Assembly: GCA_965153355.1 (NCBI GenBank)
Contig: OZ231128.1
Coordinates: forward strand, 8,494,001-8,558,000
DNA: 64,000 bases
Reading direction: 5' to 3'
Source of the DNA: Flaccisagitta enflata
Lineage: Eukaryota > Chaetognatha > Sagittoidea > Aphragmophora
Shown here: one piece after another, positions 38,870 to 57,584 of the stretch
Position numbering within the stretch: the stretch's first letter is position 1
Layout of the letters: the number at the start of each line of letters is the position of its first letter
Notes under the pieces: model-generated
What the model was told of the DNA's origin: nothing
Databases searched by the model: none
What the model saw: the letters and a program-made list of their open reading frames with translations, nothing else
Position numbers and translations under genes: made by a program

Positions 38870-40667
38870 CTATGATTTTTGAGAAAACAGGTATGAGAGA
38901 TATGGGGCGATAATTTGAATACAGATACTTCTCACCTTTTCCTTGTAGACAGGAATCACTCTTGCAATCTTGCTGAGATCAGGACATTTTCCCTCTTCAA
39001 GGGAACAGTTTGCGATATGAGCAATCATAGGTGCAATTATGTCTATGTCATTAAGAACTACAGTTTGGGAAAGCCCATATGCGTCACAGCTTTTTTTCTT
39101 ATTTATGTTTTTGCTTGCTTGTATTACATCATCTTCAGTAAATTCGGTAAAAAGTAATTCGTGTTGGTTTCTCTTGGCAAATTTACAAAGAAAGTGATCC
39201 GGGGATTTCAGAGAAGCTCCTACACTTCTGTTAGTTTCCAGGCCAACATTTGCATAGTAAGCATTTAGATTTTCAGCATTTTCAAGAGTATCAGTAACCC
39301 ATATATCACCATTTTTGAAAGATAATGGAAAATTTGATTTGTCATTCATTTTTCCCATCAATTTCTTTAAGATTTTCCAGTGTTCTTTTGTGTTATTCAT
39401 GTTATCTTGGATTTTTTTATCAATGTAGCTTCGCTCTGCCTTTCGGCACAGTTTAGTGATTTCATTCCTCAATTGCTTATACTCATCTTGTCTAGTCGTT
39501 AGTTTGACAAGTCTGTCTCGTCTCCGCATCATTTTAAGGATGTCAATTGTCATCCAAGGTTGTCTAGGTAATTGCTTGGGTCCAATGGTAGTTGTCTTAG
39601 TTGTTAAAGAATCATGATAGTGTTTGCAGTATTTTTCCAACGTTTGGGTCGGTTTCAGAATAGAAAACATCCCAATCCTCTTGTCGTAAACCTATTCTTC
39701 GAAGTCTGTGTCCTTCACGGGTAAAGAACTTGCTTGTGATTTGCTTACTTACATCTTTTGATTTAAGTCCCTTTTCAAGGATGCAAAAAATAGGGTAGTG
39801 GTCTGTAAAACCGTGTGAACCCGAGAGTTCTGATAGCAGAATGCCAGAAGAGGTGTCCGTCTGTTTACTGAATATATGGTCAATCAACGTGACACTTGAG
39901 TGCTTGATTCTTGTTGGTTTTGTTATAATATGTAAAAGTCCATACATGGTCATAAGATTGAGGTATTCTGACGTCTTGTTGTGGGTTTCAAATTTAAGCA
40001 AGTCAAGTAATCATTATCTCATTTGATCTCTTGTCATATTTGTCAAGCCATTTTTCTAAAAGATCTAAGAAATTGTTTAGGTTCTCTTGACCTGGTTGTC
40101 TATAGACAGTCAGGATGATCAGAATTTTTTTGCCTGATTTTATATGAAAATCCGGGATTTTCAAAGTAACTCCTTCAAAATTTCTTCCTTGAAAAATTCA
40201 GTATCTGGTTCGATTAAGCAATTGTCCGCCATTTTATTGTTTATGAATATACCTACTCCACCACCTTGTTTGTTTTTACGGTCTTTATGAAAGAATTTAT
40301 AACCTGGGAGTATGTTTTTTAGTTCAGATTGTGAATAACCTTGGCAACGATTTTCATTAAGATGAGTTTCAGTCACTGATATTAAACTTGGGTGATTGGA
40401 TTCATTGGATATGGTGTGGATCATAGTTTTTAAACTACTCAATTTGGAGAGAACATTTGCTATGTTTAGAGAAAGAATAGTGAAGTGAGATGCATTTGAT
40501 ATTCTTTTTGATTTTTGGAAATTAGTAAAATCAGTTTCAGAAAAATAGTCAGATGTTTTGATTTCAGATTCATTTTCAACATTTTCTTCATCAGTCTTCA
40601 ATATTTTGGTAAAATCTTTGGTAACATCATTGATAATGTCGGGTAATGTCAGATTAGGTCTTTGCAT
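38870..40667 (-). pseudogene. LINE ORF2, endonuclease and N-terminal RT part, frameshifted
   Basis: 40667-40161 encodes an apurinic-type endonuclease start (TILSLNIANVLSKL, SVTETHLNENRC, KQGGGVGIFINNK). Frames 40001-39612 (TLIDHIFS, GSHGFTDHYPIF) and 39670-38870 (linker, then DDVIQASKNINKKKSCDAYG and VIPVYK) continue it. Between them the frame changes several times (near 40165-40020, 39640 and 38900-38600), so this copy cannot make one protein. Confidence 0.85.
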
Positions 40668-40863
40668 AGAGATTTTGCAAAGAGCTTATTTCAAGAGAGA
40701 AGATGAGTCGGACACGAGATCAAAATCATGATAAGGGGAATGCTAGGATATCCAACAAAGCGGAAGTCCTTGAACCAGCACGGGATAAAAAAATACGTAA
40801 TTAGCAGATAATTTTGTGCGAGTCTAGTTTTTTCACCTGGATTTGGGTGGTCGACGGCACATA

Positions 40864-40873
40864 NNNNNNNNNN
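40864..40873. other. Assembly gap (10 N)
   Basis: Ten N bases. A fixed short run usually marks a gap of unknown size, so linkage between the LINE side and the viral-gene side is a scaffold inference. Confidence 0.95.
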
Positions 40874-41019
40874 ACAAGGAGTAACATTGGAAAAAAATTT
40901 GTTACGCAATGAAAAAAAATTCTTATGTACAAGATGTCAAGAAAAAAAGAACAAAAAAAAAAAACAATACTAATGAGCATTGGGTTATTTGTGTATTGAC
41001 TTTTTTTTATTAAGACTCA

Positions 41020-42200
41020 TCACTCGAGTTTAATACGCTGTAAGTTTTGTGCATTTTTTTTTTCTTTCTTTGTTGTTTCTTTTTTTCTTTTTTTAATTGG
41101 GGGTGGGGGTGAGGGTGTAAGAGATGCGGAGCTCTCCGTTGAAAATCTCACAGCAGAGGGAGGGGACCTACGGGTCATTTTGGATATAGTGGCAGTTTCT
41201 GTGACTTGTTTGATCGGTTGATTCGATCGATCGGCGAGGGATTTGCCTTTTGGACTCAGTTTTGGTTTGATTGAGTGATTCATTTGATTGACAGCGGGTT
41301 TCGCCTCACGAACTTCGTCGTCGAACATCAATCGCCGTCGCGCCTTTCCCGCGGAGGAATATCCGATTTTGAAAGGTATGACGCCCATCTTTCTTTGGTC
41401 TGCTTTTTGTGGCGCTGCAGGTCCTTTGGTCCTTTGATCATCCTTGACGGAGCCTTGCCCTTGCCCTTGCCCTCGCCCTTGCCCTTGCCCTGGAGCTGTT
41501 TGCGCGTCGGCATTGGCTTTGGTCTTTTCGCTATCGTCGCTTCCTCTTCGCTTTCTTCATCTCTTCCCTCGTCGTCGCCTTCTTCTCCTTCTTCTCCATC
41601 TTCTCCATCCTCATTTCCTTCTTCGGTTTCTAGTACTTCATCATCTCTCTCCGCCTCTTCATCGTTTCTCTCCTCTCCTTCTTCATTTTCTATCTCCATT
41701 TCCTCTTCATCTTCTCCCTCTACTTCTGCTTCTTCATCGTTTCTCTCTGAACTTTCCTCGTCTTCTTCATCTCCTCCTTCTCCATCTTCTTCTCTTTCGT
41801 CTTCTCCTTCTCCATCTTCTTCTCCTTCGTCTTCTTCATTTGTTTCCTCGCTTCTGTTGTCTCCATCTGTTTCATCACCTTCCTTTACATCTGCATCTTC
41901 CTCTTCTTCATCTTCTCCGCTTCCCTCTTCCTCGTCATCATTTTCCTCTTGTCCTCCCTCACTTTCCCCACTACCATCACTACCACTTTCTTCCTTCTCA
42001 TCTCTTTCTTCGGTAACTTCGTCTTCCTCTGTCTCTCCATCTCCTTCTTCATCTTCATCTTCGTCTTCCTCTGTCTCTCTTTCTTCATCTTTGTTTTCAT
42101 CTCTATCTCCAACTTCATCTTCTTCACTCTCGTCGTTTATAAACCTTCTATCCTCTTCATTTTCCTCATCATCGTCGTCGTCGTCTTCATCGCTGTCGTC
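41020..42200 (-). CDS. Acidic (Glu/Asp-rich) and basic tail of the adjacent minus-strand gene, frame uncertain
   Basis: Read on the minus strand, about 42200-41560 is an almost pure Glu/Asp region (for example NDESEEDEVGDRDENKDEE), followed by a Lys/Gly stretch (QLQGKGKGEGKGKGKAP) and KERWASYLSKSDIPPRERR, stop at 41328. An overlapping frame, 41388-41020, begins MGVIPFKIGYSSAGKARRR and ends Lys-rich. The frame differs from that of the exon upstream (which stops at 42137), and the change falls in a GAC/GAT repeat near 42165-42200. One acidic C-terminal tail broken by a repeat-length change is likely. Acidic then basic tails are common in DNA-binding or chaperone-like viral proteins, but no specific function is implied. 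Confidence 0.45.
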
Positions 42201-43407
42201 ATGCCGCCTTCGTCGTCGTCGTTATGGTCATTATTCAAATTTCTCCGACCATTTTGTTTATGCTCCTCCACGGCCTTGCGAGAGAGCATGTTAAAAGCTT
42301 GGCGCTTATTTGCTTTAGTCGGTTTGTTGGTCTTCTGGCATTTCTTGGTTTCCGGTCTCTGAGATCGGCCATCGCTGTGTGATTGCCGCTTCTTCTCGCT
42401 CTTGGTCGTGACGGTTGACTTGGTGGTGACTTTGAGAGCTTTGGTGGCTTTGCTCGTCTCACCTTTCTTGACAACGTTCAAGCGTTTAGCGCGCGGATTT
42501 GTCGCGACTGATGAATTGACTTGATTTCCATGGCGCCCAGTTGTTTTCATTTTTGATACCTTTTTTCTAACAGCTTGAACAACTTGAACCGCTTTAACTG
42601 CTTGAACGGCCTCAACAGCAGCCTCAACAGCTCTTTTTTTGTTCAGCTGTTTTCGCTTTGAATAGTCGCTGCTTGATGCGCGCCCGCAATTACTATCGGT
42701 CATAATTGCCGACTCAGTGGATGCTTTACTCGACCTTCTGCCAGTCGAGCTGTTGGAAAAGTGAGCTGGCGCGGTGGATGCGCGGCTAGAATTGCTGCTG
42801 GAGGATCTTGCTGGCTCTGTGAACGCTTGATTGGACCTGTTGGATGATTTGACCGATGCGCTGGTGGAGGGCGCCGTGGGAAAAGTGGTTTCAAAATCCA
42901 TTTCCGTCTCCGAATATATGAGTTCTTTGAAGAGGTTCAGTTTCCTGGACTCGCGGTTTCCGGTATAATCACCATCGTCTGGACCAGCGGTGGAATCAGC
43001 GGCATATCCATGGATCTCGGAATCGTCGCCGGTGAGCCGTTTGAAAATTTTCTTGATCTGCCCAACCAAATGATCCAAACGGTCTTTCTTTCGGTTTTCC
43101 TCGCTGTAGGCCGTCTTGAAAACAGGTGAAGGTGACAACGGCTCACCATACGCGTAGCACAAAAGCGTTGCACGCGGTTCGCAAAGAAGCCGCATGTGTT
43201 TGTCTCTATGTTCCTTGTCCTCGAAACATTCGAGACAATAGAGACAAATTGACAATAGATACTTATCGATGGCCTCTATCATACTGGAATCTTCAGCGAA
43301 AACGAGCTTCAATTTGGCGAGCACACGAAAATGTGTCACCTCTGAAGGATGAAGCAAGCTGAAAAGAAAAAAAGAACAACGAACGCTGAAAAAATGAAAA
43401 GCCACCA

Positions 43408-43471
<64 letters not shown>

Positions 43472-44716
43472 AAAAAAGAAAATGCAAAATCAACAAGTTT
43501 TCAATTGCTGACACGCAACTGTATGAGAGACTTTGTCCGTTAGTCGGTCGGTCTGTCTGTCACGCGTTCTCAGCGATGTTGTAACCCCGCGTCATTTGTT
43601 TTTTTTTTGGTACCGGTGGTGGTCGGATAAATGTGAAGTACAGCAGACGCATGTGATCTCCACATCGTCTTCATCGCAGAGCAGGCACCAAATGATATTG
43701 TGATGCCCATTGAGACCAGCCAGTTGGGATGGGGTCAACGCGCAGTGCGCCAACCGGAAATGTTCGTCGGCCGCCGATTTGGACCCGTAAAAAGCGAGTC
43801 TTTGCACATTGAAGGCACCCATAACTCGGTCTCTCAATGTGATTGGAAATTTGCCGACGTCAATTCGCTCACTGCCACCCGGGCCATACGACGAGTTGTC
43901 ATCGTTGTCGTCTACGCCACTCAAGTTTTCATCGTTCATAAGCACGCGGGAAGATGGGCATAAATAACAATTCATCTTCAGGGGAATATCGTGGGTCGAC
44001 CTGTTGAAACTGATGGTTTTGCTGTCGTTTTGGGTAACCATTTTGCTCACTTTTTCCATTTGTCTGCTGGTGTACTCTAACTTAGGACATTGCTCGCGTT
44101 GCGCATACAGTTCGAGGCTCGTGTAGTTTAGTTTTTCATCAACTTCCGACTGGATGAAACTTTTACAGTTGATTATCGAATTGTCGCGGATGGTTGACAA
44201 AGTAGCCACGCCCTTCAAGCCGATGCGCGAGAGAAACTTTTTTCCATAGTCAAAATTTCCCGCCCTCGTAGAGTATCGATGGACATTTTTTACATGGACA
44301 TTTTTTACGAAATTGTCACGCGGGGTGTCATTCGTCAGTCCGTCGTTATGTTTGAGCAAAGTTAGAAGAAATCTAGCAGTGATCTCGATCACTACACGTT
44401 TCTCCCCTCTTTTTTTCATATCGGCCATTGCCACGTAGAAAGCCCGCGAATTAGGGAAGCCTAAAGCCTTGTACACATGACAGTTTACATAGGCCCGACG
44501 GAAGTCCTCCCCGGTAGCGGCTGAATCGAAAGAATGAAGGATCTCCGATATTTGGTCTGGTCCAAGACCATCCTCAGTTAATGAGGAGCTTAACGATTCA
44601 CAGATTTTTTTTTTCATTCTCCTTCGCAAAAACATTTTGCCGGCGGCAGAATTCATACTGGATAATTTCCGCGGCTGATCTGGTATTATCCGCTTCCGAA
44701 GAGCAAAAGAGCTCAT
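42137..44716 (-). CDS. Unknown Cys-rich protein, two exons, viral-element gene
   Basis: Exon 1 is 44716-43614, donor CCG/GTACC; exon 2 is 43358-42137 after acceptor TTCTTTTCAG. The phase-2 join keeps one frame of 774 codons. The junction brings together two Cys clusters: CLLCDEDDVEITCVCC at the end of exon 1 and CLYCLECF with HRDKHMRLLC at the start of exon 2, which could bind zinc. The N-terminal half is mixed alpha/beta-like without a motif I recognise. After the clusters comes a Ser/Arg-rich, then Lys/Thr-rich disordered region. A near-perfect 15-bp tandem duplication at about 44281-44312 encodes repeated KNVH. The start is uncertain because the first 118 nt overlap the 44912-44598 frame; Met codons near 44655 or 44634 are alternatives. 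Confidence 0.6.
43359..43613 (-). other. Intron with (AAAG)n and a family B fragment
   Basis: GT-AG intron of the Cys-rich gene. It contains (AAAG)n at 43407-43480 and a short family B-like piece (CTTTGTCCGTTAGTCGG ... ACCCCGCGTCATTTG) at 43508-43600. Confidence 0.65.
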
Positions 44717-44912
44717 CGGGCGGATTTCTTTGAGGCGCGGTCATATTGTGGATACAAGATAAGGCTTTACTTAAATGCGGCTTTCGTTGGTGTAACGTTA
44801 ATAAACCGCCGTACTTAACGAAAAAATTTTTGTTTAAAAAAGGAGAAAGAGAAGGGTGAAGCAATAGTTTGTTTCGGTGGTCTTTGTTTAACGTCTCAAT
44901 GTCAGGGTCCAT
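44598..44912 (-). CDS. Small unknown protein with a duplicated motif
   Basis: 104 codons, MDPDIETLNKDHRN to a Lys-rich end. Residues about 63-88 (PDELFCSSEADN ... EIIQYEF) resemble a second copy encoded just upstream at 45090-45000 (PDEALCSSIENH ... ELIQYEF). Conservation between the two copies argues that this frame is translated here, although it overlaps the 44716 ORF in another frame. Function unknown. Confidence 0.5.
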   Translation of the reverse strand: MDPDIETLNKDHRNKLLLHPSLSPFLNKNFFVKYGGLLTLHQRKPHLSKALSCIHNMTAPQRNPPDELFCSSEADNTRSAAEIIQYEFCRRQNVFAKENEKKNL

Positions 44913-44934
44913 GTTGGTTTTTTTTTTTTTGTTT

Positions 44935-45112
44935 TTGTTGTTGTTCTCAACATGGCCAGTAACGCCTCGAAAGCTAGTTTAGTCGGAAAGGCCATAGGCA
45001 TAGTCATGGCCTGCCGGCCAAAAAATTCATACTGGATAAGTTCAGACGAAATTCTCGAGTGATTTTCTATTGAGGAGCATAAGGCCTCATCAGGCCGCGG
45101 ATTTTCTGCTCT
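44935..45112 (-). CDS. Paralogous fragment of the small protein
   Basis: After a possible acceptor (CCAAAAAAAAACAG) the frame reads AENPRPDEALCSSIENHS, ELIQYEFFGRQAM, then FPTKLAFEALLAML. Upstream is only a CA/GT microsatellite, so a start codon is not visible. It may be an exon or a gene remnant. Confidence 0.35.
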
Positions 45113-45127
45113 GTTTTTTTTTGGAGT

Positions 45128-45435
<308 letters not shown>

Positions 45436-46375
45436 AAATAAAAAGAAACACACAGGGGGGAGGCCGGATATGAGATATCTCAAAGTTATCAGTGAATGAG
45501 CAATAATATGAGCGACGACAAGAATCGACGACAAGTCCAGATAGAAAAAAAAGAATAAAAATGTTTTTTTTCTCTTGAATTAAGCAAAACGCGAGCCAAA
45601 ACACACAGAAAAAAAAACAAGCAATGGAAACGAGGAAAAACATAGTGTTAGTGCATATGAGTTTTTTTTAAATTTTTTTTAGTCATGCAAATTTGGAACA
45701 AGCATTAAGTAAAAAAATAAACCATTCTCCATGAAGTGGGGAAGAAGAGTTTTTTTTTTGGACAAACGAGGGAAAAATAAAAGAAATCAATTTAAAAAAA
45801 GACAATAGAAGAAAAATAAAGATTAGTAATGAAAAATGAAAAAAAAACTACTTTTTTGTTTGTTGTCAGAATTCTTGCCTTTTTTTTCTGTGTCTCAACG
45901 TCTGTGTGTCTTTGTTTTGTCTTTTTCTTTCTCTGTCTGTCTATTTGTCTGTCTGTTTGTCCATGTCTGTTTGTCTCCGTCTGTTTCTGTTTTTATTCGT
46001 CTGTTTCTGTCTGTCTGTCTCTGGCTGTCTATGTCTATATTTGACTGTATCTTTTTTTTTTCTCTCTCTCTCACTCTCGATTTCATACAACTTACCCCAT
46101 TTTAATCCACCGATGGTCGCCTTCTTTTCCTTTTTATGTTTTTTTTCTTTCTTTTTTTCATTTTCGATTGTTTGTTTTATTTGTTTTTGTTTATTTCGTT
46201 GTTTTTTTCCTTTTTTAAATTTCTTTCTTTTTTCTGCTGCTTTTTTTTAATGTGGAAGAAAGAAATAAAAAAGGGAAAGAAATAAAGTAAGTGAAAAGGA
46301 AAGAAAAAGAGGAAAAAAGAGAAGAAAAGAAAAAGGAAAAAAGAAACAAAGAAAGGAAAAAAAGTTGAAACCGGC
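45436..46375. other. Gene-free, strongly strand-biased A/T stretch
   Basis: A-rich then T-rich with a CTGT-like block (45910-46030). Signal-peptide-like ORFs are low-complexity artefacts. No supported gene. Confidence 0.5.
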
Positions 46376-46378
46376 GTT

Positions 46379-46879
46379 TTATTGTTTGTGAAAAAAATGT
46401 TGTGAGTTTTTTTTCTCTAAAAAATTTGTGTTAAATTGAACCACCCACATGAATGGCGGCATGCATTTGTCTATGGTTAGCCAACCTTTTTGGGGATTTT
46501 GTTCCAATTTTATTTTGTCGAACCAATCTGCCGGTTTCCAACCAATATTAGGTATTGCCGTTTTCATGCATTGGTCTAGCCATTTTTTTGGTTGAGGTGG
46601 GGGTGGTTTAGAAAATTGCTTTCCCATGTACAAATGGAAATTTTCAAGGTATCTTTTGGATACTTTCGGTTGATACTGCTGAATGTATATGGCTCGTTTC
46701 CGGGATACGCGTCTTAATACCATCACAATTGCTAATTCTAAGTCGAGCCCCCATGACTGGCTAAAGTCAACTATAGTTTGTGCTTCAGCCTTAAATTTTT
46801 TTGCTGTTGGAAATTCAATCTCATCATCTAGTTCTTCATCCTCGCTTTCAGAACCTTCGATTTTTCTTTTGTTGTTCAT
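46379..46879 (-). CDS. Unknown 166-aa protein, viral-element gene
   Basis: Intact minus-strand ORF, MNNKRKIEGSESEDEELDD to a stop at 46379. It starts with a Ser/Glu/Asp-rich and then basic stretch (nuclear-protein like), followed by an ordered region with several Trp (SQSWGLDLELAIV, PKKWLDQCMK, NIGWKPADWFDKI, PFMWVVQF). The stop codon lies inside an AATAAA hexamer on the coding strand, so stop and polyadenylation signal overlap, an economy typical of DNA viruses. No family recognised. Confidence 0.6.
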   Translation of the reverse strand: MNNKRKIEGSESEDEELDDEIEFPTAKKFKAEAQTIVDFSQSWGLDLELAIVMVLRRVSRKRAIYIQQYQPKVSKRYLENFHLYMGKQFSKPPPPQPKKWLDQCMKTAIPNIGWKPADWFDKIKLEQNPQKGWLTIDKCMPPFMWVVQFNTNFLEKKNSQHFFHKQ

Positions 46880-47033
46880 AATTTTTTTTGAAAAACACCG
46901 CGTTTTCTTTTTTTACATCACGAATCTTTCATTTTGAGTTCTCTTTAGTTTTCGTCTGCTCATGCTCTTTTTTTTTTATTTTCTCCTCCTCCTTTTTCTC
47001 TTCCTCTCCTCAATGATTTTTTTCTTTATTGAA

Positions 47034-47066
47034 TCATTTGACACACACAAAAATTTCTGTCTCTGT

Positions 47067-47127
<61 letters not shown>

Positions 47128-47708
47128 AAAGTGTTTATTTTTTTACTTTTTTTTAACGTTCTTTTTGTGTTCCAACGCTTTACACGCTTTATTGAAGGCC
47201 AATGACCATTGAAAACGCAGTTGGGGATCTGGCAACTCTCCAGGCTGTCCTTTTGGATCATTCTTATGATCCGCAGATTGTCGTGGAAATCCTCCAAGTT
47301 TTGCCTTATTCCCCCGGAGCAAAGTATTTCATCGTCGAGTATTTCGTCCGTAAGTCGTTTTATGTCCTTGATAATTTCGTCGCAGTCAGTCCGTACCTGA
47401 GGGCAAATACAAACACGGCCTCGGGTATTGTAAGCGGGGGCCGAAGTGTCTCTTATCTCAGAGGGCAGAAAGTGATCGTTGCCGAGATTCGGACTGTCTC
47501 TCCATTCCATGTTAGGAACGCCTGTGTAGCAAATCATTCGTTCAACGAGTCCGTTCGGTTGTCTACGGGGAGGTTTCCCTGGTTCGATTGTCCCCGTTGG
47601 AATCAAGTACGGCCTTGCATTCAACGCTCTTAAGGTGGCTCTCCAAAGCTTCTCCTCCCTTTTTTTCGTAGCCTCTAAATCATCATTTGCCTGCCCATGC
47701 TCATTCAT
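47034..47708 (-). CDS. Unknown protein, up to 224 aa, first leftward gene
   Basis: ATG at 47708, MNEHGQANDDLEATKKREE, then a Pro/Arg-rich segment and a Cys-containing region (MICYTGVPNMEW, RVCICPQVRTDCDE, CQIPNCVFNGHW). About the last 50 codons run into a CT/GA microsatellite (47070-47124, translated RERERE), so the true end is probably near 47140 or is reached by splicing. Coding strand has AATAAA near 47190. It faces away from the ATPase gene across a 575-bp divergent spacer. Function unknown. Confidence 0.5.
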
Positions 47709-47970
47709 GATTTTTTTTGGGATTTTATTTTGCTATTTTTTTAACAAAATATTTCCATCCCCCCCCCAAGACCGCCGGAATAAAAAAGAAAGGAAAAAAA
47801 CATTTTTTAAAAAAAAACAAAAAAAAGTAATTGAAAAGAAAAAATGGAAAAAAAGAGAAGAAAACAAAAACAGATAATTTGAAAGGGCGAGAAATAGGAC
47901 AAAAAAAAATACGCGTTAATTGCAATTATCAGGAGTGCGACGCGACGAAACGAGTGGAGAAAAAAGAGTT

Positions 47971-48046
<76 letters not shown>

Positions 48047-48283
48047 CTGAAAGAAAGAAAGAAGGAGGAAAGTGAAAGGAAGGAGGAAGTGAGAAAGGAA
48101 GGAAGGAAGGAAGGAAGGAAGGATGCAAGGAAAGAAGGAGGAAAGAAATTAAGAAATGAATTAAGAAAGAAAGCAAGCAAACAAGCAAGCAAAGCAAGAA
48201 AAAAGAAGAAAAAGAAGAAAAGAAGGCAAGCAAGAAAGTTGGAGAGGAAAAGACAGATAATAAAAAAAACCGGAAATAAAATC
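47709..48283. promoter_or_regulatory. Divergent intergenic spacer, candidate bidirectional promoter
   Basis: Separates the leftward gene set from the rightward set. It contains homopurine/homopyrimidine tracts, (AAAG)n at 47970-48045 and (GGAA)n at 48075-48125. No TATA box is compelling. The promoter role is inferred from gene orientation only. Confidence 0.35.
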
Positions 48284-53337
<5,054 letters not shown>

Positions 53338-53342
53338 AAATC

Positions 53343-57396
<4,054 letters not shown>

Positions 57397-57584
57397 ACAC
57401 CTTGCATGCAGGTGTTTTGGGTTTTTAAACCTTCGGTATTCCAATGACATGCCTTACATTCTTCCGCCTCGACTCCCTCTCCCTCCCCTCCCCTTCCCTT
57501 ACCGCATCTCCTTTGAATCTTGTGATTTTTTTCTTTTTTTATTTTTCATTTTAATTCACTTTTGTGATTTTGCAATTTTTCTAA

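Larger units (their letters stand above)
37540..40700 (-). mobile_element. Decayed non-LTR retrotransposon (LINE)
   Basis: About 3.1 kb of collinear endonuclease and reverse-transcriptase coding sequence with at least four frameshifts or stops. The 5' end runs toward the assembly gap at 40864. No target duplication or 3' tail was identified. Confidence 0.85.

Noticed and set aside
41275-42294. Plus-strand 339-codon Ser-rich ORF
   Set aside because: It is the antisense of the Glu/Asp-rich minus-strand region (TCT/TCC versus GAA/GAG codons); the neighbouring genes on this side are on the minus strand.
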